From Glaciecola sp. UBA983 (lineage in GTDB: Bacteria; Pseudomonadota; Gammaproteobacteria; Enterobacterales; Alteromonadaceae), in assembly GCA_002292215.1 (NCBI GenBank), contig DBBN01000081.1, positions 1-42,535 of the forward strand: 42,535 nt of DNA, in the 5' to 3' direction. The notes below the pieces were generated by a model. It made no database searches. It was given only the letters and a program-made list of their open reading frames with translations, and was not told the DNA's origin. Shown piece after piece: positions 29,219 through 38,863 of the stretch; within the stretch, counting starts at the first letter, position 1, and each line of letters starts with the position of its first letter. A program made the translations under genes and the position numbers.

Positions 29219-29282
29219 AAAAAGATCGTTATACTTTGTTTTATGCCCTTTGTGACACAACCAATTTAATACAGGATATGCC

Positions 29283-29828
29283 ATGCATTTTGCACCATAC
29301 CAATACCAACCTGCAGCTCTTCAAGCAGTGCGTTGTGATTATGTAATAATTGCTCAGTGGGTCATGCAGCAATTACCAAAACATTATCAATATGAGCATT
29401 TTGGTTCTACTGCCATAGGCGTGCATGGCAAAGCTGTTATTGATATTGCGTGTTTATATCCGAATGTTGCCGGAGATATTAGTGCTAAACAAACGCTGGT
29501 AGATCAAACCGTCCCTAAATTGTTAGCTATGGGCTGTGAATGGCAGTGGGGTAAGACACTTTTTCCAACTTTTCGACCACGTCTAGATATCGCTGTCAGC
29601 ACTGTACAAGGTGAAATTATAAATGTGCATATTCATGTTATCGAATATCATTCCAAAGAACATTTACAACAACGCTATTTTCGGCAACGGTTATTGAATT
29701 CACCGGCACTACGCCAAGAGTATATGCAGTACAAAAAACATATCCTTGAGCAAGGTATTACAGAGCATCAAGCCTATGGCAAAGCCAAAAGTGCTTTTGT
29801 GAAACGAATTTTAGCGGAGATGAATTAA
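29283..29828 (+). CDS. GrpB/UPF0157-family protein
   Basis: A 181-residue cytoplasmic protein of the GrpB (UPF0157) family, which has a nucleotidyltransferase-like fold and no firmly assigned reaction. The family signature is visible as YEHFGSTAIGVHGKAVIDIA (about 37-56), followed by RLDIAVSTVQGEIINVHIHV and a C-terminal YGKAKSAFVKRIL. ATG at 29283 with AGGA upstream. Its stop overlaps the start of pldB by one base (TAATG), so the two are coupled. It is divergent from argC across the ArgR operator. Confidence 0.82.
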   Translation: MHFAPYQYQPAALQAVRCDYVIIAQWVMQQLPKHYQYEHFGSTAIGVHGKAVIDIACLYPNVAGDISAKQTLVDQTVPKLLAMGCEWQWGKTLFPTFRPRLDIAVSTVQGEIINVHIHVIEYHSKEHLQQRYFRQRLLNSPALRQEYMQYKKHILEQGITEHQAYGKAKSAFVKRILAEMN

Positions 29829-30928
29829 TGAATGATGAATTAGTCAATGATGGCATAATCAATTATTCGGGCAACAACAATCAAGACGAGTTGCAAGCAG
29901 AACTTAAGGAGTGTGCGCTGCGCCAATGTTCCCAGCCGCAATGGCACTCGGAAACCCAATTACAGCAGGGGCATGGTGCACAGATTGATGATTGGTTTGA
30001 GCACCACGCACAAACAGGTATGCTGAGTATGGCTGATGGCGTTGAATGTGCCTTTGCTATAGTACTATGTCAGACTGCAACACCTAATTCTGCGTCTTGT
30101 ACAGCGCTAAAAAAAAGACAAACTCTTGTCATTAGCAGTGGTCGGGTCGAGAGTTATGTAAAGTATAAAGAGGTCATATTCGACTTATATCATGCCGGTT
30201 TTGATATATTTATTATGGACCATCGAGGGCAAGGATTATCACAACGCAGCTCTCCTAATCCCATGCATGGTTATATTGATGACTTTCAACAATATGTTGA
30301 TGATTTGTTGTGCTTTGTTGATGAGGTAGTGTATCAGTATTGTGCCCAACCATTATTATTATGCCATTCAATGGGCAGCACGATCGGTGCATTAGCGATC
30401 TTGCAACGCCCTCAGCAATTCTCAAAAGTCGTATTTAGTGCACCGATGTTTGGTTTACGCGTTCCGCTCCCGATTTGGCTCGCGCATATTGTGATGAAGT
30501 TGGGGCTATTGACTAGTCAGTTATTGGGTCGACCAATGTATTTTATCGGACAGGGAGATTATGCACCTGTTGCTTTTAGCCAAAACCGATTAATGCAATC
30601 TTCATTACGTTATGCTCGATTTAGGGAATCTCAGCAGCAATACCCAGAGACACAATTAGGTGGGGTGACTTATCAATGGATCGCGGCAGCTAATATTGCA
30701 TTAGCACGATTACATGCCCAAGCTGTTCAACTCACGCTGCCGGTATTATGCTTAAGCGCACAAGATGATGGCGTAGTCGATAATCAATTGCAACAGACGC
30801 TGGTTAAGCAAATGCCATGTGCAAAGTGGGAAGTGGTAGCTGACGCTAGGCATGAAATTTTATTTGAAAAAGATGCAATACGAAATCCGGCATTAACGAC
30901 ATTAGTGCGTTTTTTACAAGATAAGTAG
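29828..30928 (+). CDS. pldB: Lysophospholipase L2-like alpha/beta hydrolase
   Basis: A 366-residue serine hydrolase of the monoacylglycerol-lipase/PldB type, expected to deacylate lysophospholipids at the inner membrane. The fold shows the IFIMDHRGQGLSQR oxyanion region, nucleophile S181 in LCHSMGSTIGAL, the acid near LSAQDDGVVD and the catalytic His in DARHEILFE. The first ~55 residues are polar and variable. No signal peptide is seen. It is coupled to the grpB-like gene by a one-base overlap. Confidence 0.85.
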   Translation: MNDELVNDGIINYSGNNNQDELQAELKECALRQCSQPQWHSETQLQQGHGAQIDDWFEHHAQTGMLSMADGVECAFAIVLCQTATPNSASCTALKKRQTLVISSGRVESYVKYKEVIFDLYHAGFDIFIMDHRGQGLSQRSSPNPMHGYIDDFQQYVDDLLCFVDEVVYQYCAQPLLLCHSMGSTIGALAILQRPQQFSKVVFSAPMFGLRVPLPIWLAHIVMKLGLLTSQLLGRPMYFIGQGDYAPVAFSQNRLMQSSLRYARFRESQQQYPETQLGGVTYQWIAAANIALARLHAQAVQLTLPVLCLSAQDDGVVDNQLQQTLVKQMPCAKWEVVADARHEILFEKDAIRNPALTTLVRFLQDK

Positions 30929-30964
30929 CCCGTTTTATCAAGATCATTAGCCTGTAAGACCTGC

Positions 30965-31005
30965 TTTAGGTTATTATAGGGGACTATTTTTATTATAGAC
31001 CTAAA
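30965..31005. repeat. Inverted repeat upstream of trmL
   Basis: TTTAGGT (30965-30971) and ACCTAAA (30999-31005) are perfect complements, and the octamer TATTATAG is directly repeated inside both arms (30972-30979, 30991-30998). It lies in the 98-bp gap between pldB and trmL and could be part of a pldB transcript end or a trmL operator. No U tract follows. Confidence 0.35.
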
Positions 31006-31026
31006 CTTGCGAAGGCGGCTTTTTCT

Positions 31027-31491
31027 ATGCTGGATATTGTATTATACGAACCTGAGATCCCACCTAACACCGGTAATATCATTCGCTTATGCGCGAACTC
31101 GGGTTTTGCCTTGCATTTAATTGAGCCATTAGGATTTGCTTGGGATGATAAGAAAGTACGTCGAGCGGGATTGGATTATCATGAGTTTGCCCATGTTCAG
31201 CGTCATCCCAATTTAGAAGCGTATTTGGAAAGTGCCCAACCTAAGCGAGTTTTTGCCTGCACCACCAAAGGCTCAATGTTTCATTCCAAAGCTAGCTATC
31301 AAGTTGGTGATTGCTTGATTTTCGGCCCTGAAACTCGAGGCTTACCGCATGATTTTATAATGAGTTTACCACCTGAGCAGCGTGTGCGTATTCCGATGTT
31401 ACCCGATAGCCGTAGTATGAATTTGTCTAATTCTGTGGCTGTATTTATCTATGAAGCATGGCGTCAAATGGATTTTGCCGGAGGAGTTTAG
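31027..31491 (+). CDS. trmL: tRNA (cytidine/uridine-34-2'-O)-methyltransferase TrmL
   Basis: SPOUT-class methyltransferase of 154 residues that modifies the wobble base of tRNA-Leu isoacceptors. The trefoil-knot motifs are complete: [21 protein letters not shown] at the N-terminus, [11 protein letters not shown] in the middle and [26 protein letters not shown] at the C-terminus. Length is normal for TrmL/YibK. It is convergent with gpsA, and in many gammaproteobacteria these genes sit close to gpsA-secB-grxC. Confidence 0.95.
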   Translation: MLDIVLYEPEIPPNTGNIIRLCANSGFALHLIEPLGFAWDDKKVRRAGLDYHEFAHVQRHPNLEAYLESAQPKRVFACTTKGSMFHSKASYQVGDCLIFGPETRGLPHDFIMSLPPEQRVRIPMLPDSRSMNLSNSVAVFIYEAWRQMDFAGGV

Positions 31492-31524
31492 TTGGTGAAG
31501 TTTTAGGACAAACTCGTCCCGCAA

Positions 31525-32529
31525 CTACTCGGATTCGTTTTTGGGTGTACGGCTTAATAAGGCTTGAGCGGCCAGTTTAACATTTTTGCCTTCGTATAAG
31601 ACTTGGTAAATTTGGTCGCAAATCGGCATTTCTACACCCATTCGAGCAGAAAGCGCATGGACTTCTTCGGTATTACGAAATCCTTCAACGACTTGGCCTA
31701 TTTCGGCAATGGCATCGGCCACACTACTACCTGCACCTAATGCTAAACCAAAGCGACGATTACGGGATTGGTTATCGGTACACGTTAATACTAAATCACC
31801 TAATCCAGCCATACCGGTAAACGTATCGGGCTTGGCTTGCATCGCACAACCTAAGCGAGACATCTCTGCTAGACCTCGTGTAATTAATGCGGTACGCGCA
31901 TTTGCACCAAACCCTAAGCCATCAGCTAAGCCTGCGCCAATCGCAATGACGTTTTTTACTGCGCCACCAAGTTGCACCCCAATCACATCATCGTTGTGAT
32001 AGACTCGAAATGATTTTTCGCAATGCAGTTTAGCTGCAATCGCTTGCCCTAATGCTTCATCAGTGGTCGCAAGAGAAATAGCTGTTGGCATGCCTGCAGC
32101 CATTTCTTTGGCAAAAGTTGGACCGGATAACACAGCAAAAGGGCGATTAGGTCCCACAATATCTGCGGCAACGTCCATTAACAAACGACCCGTTTTAGGT
32201 TCAAGACCTTTAGTAGCCCAAACAATACGGTGTTGTGCCGTTAAATGCGGTGCGAGTAATTGCAGGGTTTCAGCAAATGCATGAGAAGGCACAACAACTA
32301 AAATGTCTTCACTATGTGAAATAGCATCGGCAATGTCGGGTTCAAGTTGCAGAGCATCAGGAAAACGATAACCGGGAAGGTACTGTTGGTTTTCTCTGGT
32401 TTGGGACATCACAGCAAGCTGCTGTTTATTCCGTCCCCAGAGATACGTGTCTACGCCATTGCGTGCTAAGCACATTGCTAATGCAGTGCCATATGAACCT
32501 GCACCGATAACACTAATGGCGTTTGACAT
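31525..32529 (-). CDS. gpsA: Glycerol-3-phosphate dehydrogenase [NAD(P)+]
   Basis: Reduces dihydroxyacetone phosphate to sn-glycerol 3-phosphate for phospholipid synthesis. The 334-residue protein starts with the Rossmann motif [19 protein letters not shown] and has [26 protein letters not shown], the catalytic Lys segment [13 protein letters not shown] and the NSRNRRFG substrate block ([14 protein letters not shown]). It is the last gene of yibN-grxC-secB-gpsA, 20 bp after secB. Confidence 0.97.
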   Translation of the reverse strand: MSNAISVIGAGSYGTALAMCLARNGVDTYLWGRNKQQLAVMSQTRENQQYLPGYRFPDALQLEPDIADAISHSEDILVVVPSHAFAETLQLLAPHLTAQHRIVWATKGLEPKTGRLLMDVAADIVGPNRPFAVLSGPTFAKEMAAGMPTAISLATTDEALGQAIAAKLHCEKSFRVYHNDDVIGVQLGGAVKNVIAIGAGLADGLGFGANARTALITRGLAEMSRLGCAMQAKPDTFTGMAGLGDLVLTCTDNQSRNRRFGLALGAGSSVADAIAEIGQVVEGFRNTEEVHALSARMGVEMPICDQIYQVLYEGKNVKLAAQALLSRTPKNESE

Positions 32530-32549
32530 GGTTTTTAACCTTATGTGAC

Positions 32550-33047
32550 TTATGCGTCAGCTTGTGGTGTCTTACCTTGTTCTTCGGCAGCGCGTTTTTG
32601 TACGTATGCTTGGAACACGGCATCAAAGTTAACCGGCGCTAGGTTCAGCGCAGGGAATGTACCGCGGTTGACTAAGTTTGAAATTGCTTCACGTGCATAT
32701 GGGAACAATGTATTAGGGCAGAAAGCACCCAATAATTGTGCACGATTTCCTTCAGGCATCGCACCAATTTGGAATAAACCAGCTTGTTGTACTTCACATA
32801 AAAATGCAACTTCGTTTTCAATTGTCGCTGTCACTGTTACAGATAGAACAACTTCAAATAAATTTTCTTCAACTAAGGTAGTTTTAGTATCTAAATCAAG
32901 TTTAACTTCAGGCTTCCACTCTTTCACAAAAATAGCAGGTGAATTAGGAGTCTCAAACGAGATGTCTTTAGTATAAATACGTTGAATATTAAATTGTACA
33001 GATTGTTCCTGTGGCGCAGCGCCATTTACTTGTTGTTCGTCAGCCAT
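32550..33047 (-). CDS. secB: Preprotein export chaperone SecB
   Basis: Tetrameric chaperone that keeps Sec substrates unfolded and hands them to SecA. The 165-residue sequence has the family core [34 protein letters not shown] and [28 protein letters not shown], with a variable acidic-polar C-terminus. It is placed between grxC and gpsA as in E. coli. Confidence 0.97.
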   Translation of the reverse strand: MADEQQVNGAAPQEQSVQFNIQRIYTKDISFETPNSPAIFVKEWKPEVKLDLDTKTTLVEENLFEVVLSVTVTATIENEVAFLCEVQQAGLFQIGAMPEGNRAQLLGAFCPNTLFPYAREAISNLVNRGTFPALNLAPVNFDAVFQAYVQKRAAEEQGKTPQADA

Positions 33048-33078
33048 GCTGTAGTTCCTATAAATTGGTTAAAATGGT

Positions 33079-33333
33079 TTATGCCAAAAGTGCGTCTAAT
33101 TTACCTTGATATTCAAGGGCAAATAAATCATCACAACCACCTATATGGGCGTCATTGATAAATATTTGCGGCACGGTTGAATGGCCGTTTGCGCGAGTAA
33201 TCATTACGTCGCGTTGTGCTGGATGGTCAAGGATATCGGTATTTGAAAATTCGACACCTTTTTGCGTTAATAACGCAACTGCTCGTCGGCAAAACGGGCA
33301 GTAATCTTTGGTATAAAGTTCAACGTTAGCCAT
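33079..33333 (-). CDS. grxC: Glutaredoxin 3
   Basis: An 84-residue dithiol glutaredoxin with active site CPFC (12-15), the TVPQIF cis-Pro segment and the glutathione-contact GGCDDL near the C-terminus. ATG at 33333 has AGGAAG 5 nt upstream; the in-frame TTG just before it is not needed. It lies 9 bp after yibN and 31 bp before secB. The expected role is reducing disulfides and glutathione mixed disulfides in the cytosol. Confidence 0.96.
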   Translation of the reverse strand: MANVELYTKDYCPFCRRAVALLTQKGVEFSNTDILDHPAQRDVMITRANGHSTVPQIFINDAHIGGCDDLFALEYQGKLDALLA

Positions 33334-33342
33334 CAATACTTC

Positions 33343-33768
33343 CTATTTCGTTGTTGGCAAATTAGCTGAAGACCATGCATTCATGCCGCCTTGTAGCACG
33401 GCAGCTTCACTGAAGCCTGCTTTTAATAGTTGTGAGGCCGTTTTTTTAGCACTCATACCCATTGCACATACTACTATAATGGGTTGTGATTTATGTTTTT
33501 CAAGTTTACTAAAATCAGCGCTTTCGATTTCACTCGGTTTTAGCTGGCGTGCACCAACAATATGACCTTTTTTAAATTCATCCGGTTTACGGATATCCAG
33601 TAATACCGCATCCTCTTTGTTTATTTTGAGTGTTGCTTGATGCGTGTTTAGCTCTTTTACCGCAGATAATGCGCCGGCAACAAAGGTGTAGATAATCAAA
33701 ATGATTAATGCCAACCATACGCCTGATAAGAAAAAGTTATTTTGTGCAAACTCGACAATTTGTTCCAT
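33343..33768 (-). CDS. yibN: Membrane-anchored rhodanese-like protein YibN
   Basis: A 141-residue protein with an N-terminal transmembrane helix (about 13-32, FLSGVWLALIILIIYTFVAG) and one rhodanese domain. The active-site loop is CAMGMSAK with Cys at 101, after the DIRKPDEFKKGHIVGA block, so persulfide chemistry is possible. It is the first gene of the yibN-grxC-secB-gpsA operon and divergent from gpmI. The physiological sulfur acceptor is not established. Confidence 0.93.
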   Translation of the reverse strand: MEQIVEFAQNNFFLSGVWLALIILIIYTFVAGALSAVKELNTHQATLKINKEDAVLLDIRKPDEFKKGHIVGARQLKPSEIESADFSKLEKHKSQPIIVVCAMGMSAKKTASQLLKAGFSEAAVLQGGMNAWSSANLPTTK

Positions 33769-33803
33769 GAAAAAACACCATCACTAAAAATTTAAGAGTG
33801 CAA

Positions 33804-33831
33804 AGTATATCGAAAATCATAGATTTGACTA
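33804..33831 (-). promoter_or_regulatory. Putative promoter for yibN-grxC-secB-gpsA
   Basis: On the minus strand TAGTCA (33831-33826) and TATACT (33809-33804) are 16 bp apart, placing the start of transcription about 30 bp upstream of the yibN ATG. Confidence 0.4.
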
Positions 33832-33943
33832 GTACTGATATGAATTTGCTAAAAAATATCTATGAAATAGCGACATTTGCTTTATACCCGCAGCGTAAAA
33901 TGATAATTTATATAGCGCAAAATTAACTATCTTTGAGGTACAC

Positions 33944-35479
33944 ATGACACAGAGTAAAACCCCACTAGCCTTACTTATTTTAGATGGCTGGGGCTATCGA
34001 GAAGCAGCTGAAAATAATGCGATACGTGCCGCTAATACGCCAAATTTAGATGCGTTGCGTGCGCAATATCCTAATACATTAATTTCAGGATCAGGCTTAG
34101 ATGTGGGTTTACCCGATGGTCAAATGGGCAACTCAGAAGTAGGACACGTCAATTTAGGCGCGGGTCGAGTGGTTTACCAAGACTTTACCAAAATCACAAA
34201 AGCGATTGCAGATGGTGATTTCCAAACTAATCCAGTGCTCGTTGCTGCAATTGATAAAGCTGTCGCAGCAGGTAAAGCTGTTCATTTATTAGGCTTACTT
34301 TCTCCTGGTGGCGTGCATTCCCATGAAGAGCATATTTTTGCTGCGATTGAATTAGCCGCTGCACGCGGTGCAAAAGCGATATATTTACACGCATTTTTAG
34401 ATGGCCGTGATACCCCACCTCGCTCAGCTCTCGCTTCGTTAGCCAAAGCGGATGCGGTATTCGCGAAAGCTGGTGTGGGCAAAACCGCGACTATGGTTGG
34501 TCGTTACTACGCGATGGATCGTGATAATCGCTGGGATCGCGTTGAGCAAGCTTACCAATTAATGACGCAAGGAAAAGGGCTGCATACCGCCGACAATGCT
34601 GAAGCTGGGTTAGCTGCCGCGTATGCGCGTGATGAAAATGATGAGTTTGTTGGTGCTACCGTTATCGGTGAGCCGGTTACGATGGACGCGGGGGATACTG
34701 TCATTTTCATGAATTTCCGTGCTGACCGTGCGCGTCAATTAGCCCATACGTTCGTGGATGAAACCTTTACTGGATTTGACCGCGGGGATGCGATTGCGTT
34801 TTCTGAATTTGTCATGCTGACTCAATATGAAAAAAATCTAGCTCTACCATGTGCCTATCCTCCTACGCCCCTTCATAACGTACTCGGTGAGTGGTTACAG
34901 GATAATAACAAGACCCAATTACGTATTTCTGAAACAGAGAAGTTTGCTCACGTAACGTTCTTTTTCTCCGGTGGCAAAGAAGACGAATTTGCTGGTGAAA
35001 AGCGTATATTGATCCCATCTCCTGATGTGGCGACGTATGATTTACAACCTGAAATGAACTCTGAAAAATTAACTGATGAGTTAGTTAATGCCATTCGTTC
35101 ACGCGAATTTGATGCCATTATTTGTAATTACCCCAACGGCGATATGGTCGGACATACCGGAAATTTTGCCGCTGCTGTGAAAGCGTGTGAAGCGGTTGAT
35201 GCCTGTATTGGGCGGGTCGTTGCAGCGTTAAAAGAAGTCGGTGGGGAATGCTTAATTACTGCTGATCATGGTAATGCTGAACAAATGCAAGATCCATCGA
35301 CGGGTCAAGCCCATACTGCTCATACAAGCGAACCAGTTCCGTTTATTTATGTGGGGCGTGATGCAACATTCCGTACCGATGGAACATTGAGCGATGTTGC
35401 GCCGACTATGCTGCATTTGATGGGCATGGCGCAACCCGAAGAAATGACAGGGTCGCCTATTATGCGTTTAAAGGCATAA
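33944..35479 (+). CDS. gpmI: 2,3-bisphosphoglycerate-independent phosphoglycerate mutase
   Basis: Interconverts 3- and 2-phosphoglycerate using Mn2+ and a phosphoserine intermediate. The 511-residue alkaline-phosphatase-superfamily enzyme has the metal Asp in [11 protein letters not shown] (D14), the catalytic Ser64 in [24 protein letters not shown], and C-terminal metal motifs [12 protein letters not shown] and [14 protein letters not shown] at 33944 with GAGGT closely upstream. envC follows by 4-10 bp and yibQ after that, as in other gammaproteobacteria. Confidence 0.97.
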   Translation: MTQSKTPLALLILDGWGYREAAENNAIRAANTPNLDALRAQYPNTLISGSGLDVGLPDGQMGNSEVGHVNLGAGRVVYQDFTKITKAIADGDFQTNPVLVAAIDKAVAAGKAVHLLGLLSPGGVHSHEEHIFAAIELAAARGAKAIYLHAFLDGRDTPPRSALASLAKADAVFAKAGVGKTATMVGRYYAMDRDNRWDRVEQAYQLMTQGKGLHTADNAEAGLAAAYARDENDEFVGATVIGEPVTMDAGDTVIFMNFRADRARQLAHTFVDETFTGFDRGDAIAFSEFVMLTQYEKNLALPCAYPPTPLHNVLGEWLQDNNKTQLRISETEKFAHVTFFFSGGKEDEFAGEKRILIPSPDVATYDLQPEMNSEKLTDELVNAIRSREFDAIICNYPNGDMVGHTGNFAAAVKACEAVDACIGRVVAALKEVGGECLITADHGNAEQMQDPSTGQAHTAHTSEPVPFIYVGRDATFRTDGTLSDVAPTMLHLMGMAQPEEMTGSPIMRLKA

Positions 35480-35489
35480 ATACTTGAAC

Positions 35490-36623
35490 ATGAGCGGTAT
35501 CAAACAATGGATAGGTGCTTGGGTGTTATTTTGCTCAAGCATGTGCGCTTGTCTGACGTCGCTGCATGCCCAAGAAGCTGATTTAGAAAAAATACAATCT
35601 GCACTCAAAAGTACTAAAGCGCAATTACTACAAAAAGAACAACGCCGAAGCGCTATTTACTCGGAATTAAAAGTACAAGAAGAGAATATAGCTGATACAG
35701 CCAAAGCACTCAATAGTACGCGAATACAGTTGATTCAAAACAAGGTAGTACGTGACGATTTAACCAGTCAGAAAATTATCCTTGATCAAAATGTAACAAA
35801 ACAACAAGCCGTGATGGCAAAACACATCAAAGCATCTTATGTCGCGGGTAACTATGATTATGCCAAGATGTTATTTAATCAAGAAGATGCAGCTAAGTTT
35901 GAGCGTGTACTGACTTATTACCAATTTCTATATAAACAACGAAAGCAGACAATCGATCAGTTTCGTACCTATATCAGTGAATTGACCCAAATTGAACAAG
36001 AGCTTTTTGCAAAAGAGCTAGAGCTCAATGATTTGTTAGACACGCAGCAGGCACAGCAGTTAGTGCTTAATACGCAGCGGTCTAAACGCGAATTATCAAT
36101 TAAACAGTTAGAACAACAAATTCAAAGTGATACAGCCAAAATTGAACAACTCGAGGCTGACGAATTACGGATCGCCGAAGCGATTGAACAAGGTCGCCGG
36201 GAAAGTGCAGAACAACAATCTTTAGCTGGATTACTGCCTTATAAAGGTGCATTGTTACACCCAGCAAAAGGGCGTTTGCGCCGGTTATTCGGACGAGTTA
36301 GGCAAGGTCAAGTGCGTTGGAAAGGGATTTTGTTTCAAGGGGAAGAAGGATCTGAGATTAAGGCTATACAAACGGGTCGGGTATTGTTTTCGGAATGGTT
36401 ACGGGGATTTGGGCTAGTCATGATAATTGACCATGGCAAAGGCTATATGTCGGTATATGGTTATAATCAAGCATTACTTAAACAACCAGGTGACACGGTC
36501 CGTCGAGGTGAGACAGTTGCCTTAATGGGACAATCAGGCGGGCAAACTCGTCCTTACTTGTATTTTGAAATTCGTCGCAAGGGGATCCCCGTGAATCCTA
36601 CCGCATGGTTATCGCAACGCTGA
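35490..36623 (+). CDS. envC: Murein hydrolase activator EnvC
   Basis: Periplasmic activator of the division amidases AmiA/B. It has a signal peptide (cut near SLHAQ), long coiled-coil segments (about 30-235) and a C-terminal LytM/M23 domain. The M23 domain is degenerate: the metal-binding H-x3-D position reads WKGILFQG, and the second His motif reads YGYNQ. This fits EnvC acting as an activator without peptidase activity. The start is ATG at 35490; a TTG two codons earlier (35484) sits at a better distance from AAGG and is an equal candidate. 377 residues. Confidence 0.93.
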   Translation: MSGIKQWIGAWVLFCSSMCACLTSLHAQEADLEKIQSALKSTKAQLLQKEQRRSAIYSELKVQEENIADTAKALNSTRIQLIQNKVVRDDLTSQKIILDQNVTKQQAVMAKHIKASYVAGNYDYAKMLFNQEDAAKFERVLTYYQFLYKQRKQTIDQFRTYISELTQIEQELFAKELELNDLLDTQQAQQLVLNTQRSKRELSIKQLEQQIQSDTAKIEQLEADELRIAEAIEQGRRESAEQQSLAGLLPYKGALLHPAKGRLRRLFGRVRQGQVRWKGILFQGEEGSEIKAIQTGRVLFSEWLRGFGLVMIIDHGKGYMSVYGYNQALLKQPGDTVRRGETVALMGQSGGQTRPYLYFEIRRKGIPVNPTAWLSQR

Positions 36624-36728
36624 GTTATACACAGTTTCAAAAATCGTGTAAGAAATCGTCTACTTTTAGTGCAAATGGCTGTGTAAGTTGTTATTCTCTA
36701 GAGACTTTGTCGAAGGTTAATCGTTCAC

Positions 36729-37625
36729 ATGTACCTAATATGCCCTCAATTCATCTCTGATATCTTGCGAAACATTTCACGTTTCGTCTTCATGGGGGTG
36801 TTGTGGTGGAGTGTGTCAGCAGCCACAATGCTGGGCATGACACAGGCTGCAACAACAGCAGCTAATGATTCAGCAACAACGTTTGTAAAGCCAAGTTATA
36901 TCAGTATTATTATCGATGATATTGGATACAAGCACGGTGATAAACGCTTTACTCAACTCCCCAAAGAGATCTCCTTTGCTATATTACCTCACGCACATTA
37001 TTCGTTTGATCTAGGTTTAGCGGCGGGTGAGCAAGGGCGTGATGTCATGTTGCATTTACCCTTAGAATCGATTGTTCCTTCGGGCCAACTCGGTGATGGT
37101 GCATTAATGACGTATATGGATCGAGCTGAGTTACAAGAGACATTTGCTAGTGCCTTAGCTTCAGTACCGAACGCCATTGGCATCAATAATCATATGGGCA
37201 GTAAATTTACACAATTATCCGGTCCCTTGTATGCGTTGATGGATCTGGTAGCGCGACAACAATTGTTTTTCATTGATAGTCGCACAACGCCTTTTTCTAA
37301 AGTTGAGTCTATAGCGCGACAAAAGGGCATTGAGACAGCGAGGAGAAATATATTTTTAGACCATGTCACTTCGGCTGATTTTATTGAAAGGCAGTTTAAG
37401 CAATTAATCCGCCAGGCACAGCGTAATGGTCATGCCTTAGCGATAGGGCACCCTCACGATAAGACGTTGGCGTTTTTATTACAAAATTTACCCTTATTGA
37501 AACAACACAACATTCAATTAGTCGGTATTCAAGATTATTTGTATCTTACTGATACGAAAGCTAAAACTCCAAATCCTGTAATGCAAACAGAGCAAACCGC
37601 GTTACAGACTGCCCCTCTTCCTTAG
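36729..37625 (+). CDS. yibQ: Divergent polysaccharide deacetylase family protein (YibQ-like)
   Basis: A 298-residue exported protein with the DUF610/divergent polysaccharide deacetylase fold. It has an N-terminal hydrophobic signal (FVFMGVLWWSVSAATMLGM), then SIIIDDIGYKHGD, ISFAILPHAHYS, DVMLHLPLES, GINNHMGSKFT and FIDSRTTP, and finishes with AIGHPHDKTL. The Asp/His metal set appears retained. The natural substrate is unknown, although position after envC suggests a cell-wall role. The start ATG has a distant ribosome binding site, and an ATG 21 codons in is possible. Confidence 0.88.
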   Translation: MYLICPQFISDILRNISRFVFMGVLWWSVSAATMLGMTQAATTAANDSATTFVKPSYISIIIDDIGYKHGDKRFTQLPKEISFAILPHAHYSFDLGLAAGEQGRDVMLHLPLESIVPSGQLGDGALMTYMDRAELQETFASALASVPNAIGINNHMGSKFTQLSGPLYALMDLVARQQLFFIDSRTTPFSKVESIARQKGIETARRNIFLDHVTSADFIERQFKQLIRQAQRNGHALAIGHPHDKTLAFLLQNLPLLKQHNIQLVGIQDYLYLTDTKAKTPNPVMQTEQTALQTAPLP

Positions 37626-37650
37626 AAAATATTAGCGCACCGATTACTTT

Positions 37651-37667
37651 ATGTTATACTATAACAT
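37651..37667. promoter_or_regulatory. Zur box upstream of the MerC-family gene
   Basis: ATGTTATACTATAACAT is a perfect palindrome identical to the core of the gammaproteobacterial Zur operator (ATGTTATANTATAACAT). It overlaps a TATACT -10-like hexamer (37655-37660) and lies 30 bp upstream of the GTG start. Zinc-bound Zur would therefore block transcription. Confidence 0.85.
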
Positions 37668-37697
37668 CTTAGTTAAGCCAGAATGTGAAAGCAAAGC

Positions 37698-38156
37698 GTG
37701 AACAAAACTAGTACTACAACATCAACCGATACTAATTCGGTATCGCAAGATACTGACAACACATTGTATGACAAAGCGGGGATATGGATCTCAAGCATCT
37801 GTGCATTTCATTGTCTAGCATTACCAGTGTTGCTGCCTATGGTACCTTTGATTGCGAGTTCTTTTTTTGCTGAAGTATGGTTTGAACGAATGATCCTAAG
37901 TATCTCAATTTTAATCGGTTTTATTGGTTTATTTATCGGTTTTTACAAATATCACCGTCAGCTTTACCCGTTATATTCACTTACAATGGGTGGTCTTATT
38001 TACTGGCATAAAGATGTGTTTGGACATGAATATGAACCATTCACGATCGCAGTTGGGGCGTTGCTTATTGTAGTTGCTCATTACATAAATATAAAGTTAT
38101 GCAGATCTTGTAACAGCTGCCAAGCAGATAGTTGTGCTAGCTCGGTTGCATCATAA
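37698..38156 (+). CDS. MerC-family membrane protein under predicted Zur control
   Basis: A 152-residue inner-membrane protein of the MerC family. A polar N-terminus precedes the family metal motif CAFHCLALPVLLP (Cys35, His38, Cys39). Three further hydrophobic helices follow, then a cysteine cluster at the C-terminus (CRSCNSCQADSC). The start is GTG at 37698; no closer ATG is available. No other mer gene is nearby, and the Zur palindrome 30 bp upstream suggests a role in zinc uptake or handling rather than mercury resistance. Its stop overlaps the convergent GDPD gene by 20 bp. Confidence 0.85.
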   Translation: MNKTSTTTSTDTNSVSQDTDNTLYDKAGIWISSICAFHCLALPVLLPMVPLIASSFFAEVWFERMILSISILIGFIGLFIGFYKYHRQLYPLYSLTMGGLIYWHKDVFGHEYEPFTIAVGALLIVVAHYINIKLCRSCNSCQADSCASSVAS

Positions 38157-38802
38157 GCGTATCATTACTGAATATCGCATCCACTTGCCATTGTGCTAAG
38201 CGCTGTGCTGTAGCAAAGTCATTGACCGTATAAACCCACACTTGTTTACCTAAACGATGCGCATCAGCTATAAGCTCAGGGCTAACCATATCCTGAGCTG
38301 TTGCCACAATATCAAATCTTCCTAATACGGCATACTGTGCTAAGTCTTTCGGTAAATGTGCAATTAATCCACCATATTGAGTGTTGATTCCAGCCTTTTG
38401 ATACGTATCTAATAAACAATGATTAAATGACGATAATACTGTGTCAGAATGAATCAATCTTCTTTGTTGTAAATCTAACAAGTGGCGAATAAATAACGTA
38501 TTATCATCGACAGATTTGACTTCAATATTGATGCTTAAATTGTGTGATGAAACGACTGTCAATACTTGCTCTAAAGTAGGTATTTCATATGTCATTAGTT
38601 GTTCAGCGGTGAGTGCCGATATGGGAATATTCAACTGATGGGTGCGAGTTAAAGTCTGATCATGGATCACCAAGGCGCGACCATTGATGTAATGAACGTC
38701 AAATTCAATTCCTGCAATAGGATGGGTTAACGCGAGTTGAAATGCGGCTAATGAGTTTTCTGGTGCATATTGGCTGGCGCCGCGGTGAGCAATGATTTTC
38801 AT
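38137..38802 (-). CDS. Glycerophosphodiester phosphodiesterase family protein
   Basis: A 221-residue TIM-barrel GDPD enzyme expected to hydrolyse glycerophosphodiesters to glycerol 3-phosphate and an alcohol. The active-site set is visible: H6-R7 in IAHRGASQYAPEN, E33 and D35 in GIEFDVH, and H47 in VIHDQTLTRT. No signal peptide, so it resembles the cytoplasmic UgpQ type. It is the last gene of the leftward rsgA-psd-EamA-GDPD series and overlaps the MerC gene tail-to-tail. Confidence 0.9.
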   Translation of the reverse strand: MKIIAHRGASQYAPENSLAAFQLALTHPIAGIEFDVHYINGRALVIHDQTLTRTHQLNIPISALTAEQLMTYEIPTLEQVLTVVSSHNLSINIEVKSVDDNTLFIRHLLDLQQRRLIHSDTVLSSFNHCLLDTYQKAGINTQYGGLIAHLPKDLAQYAVLGRFDIVATAQDMVSPELIADAHRLGKQVWVYTVNDFATAQRLAQWQVDAIFSNDTLMMQPS

Positions 38803-38863
38803 AGTGGATAGCCTAAACGAATATGTTAAATTAAAGACTAAGCAAAACTGCCCTAAAAGATAT

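Noticed and set aside
32545..32976. 143-codon plus-strand open frame opposite secB
   Set aside because: Exactly antisense to a conserved secB, no ribosome binding site, and Cys/Ser/Thr-rich composition of an antisense shadow.
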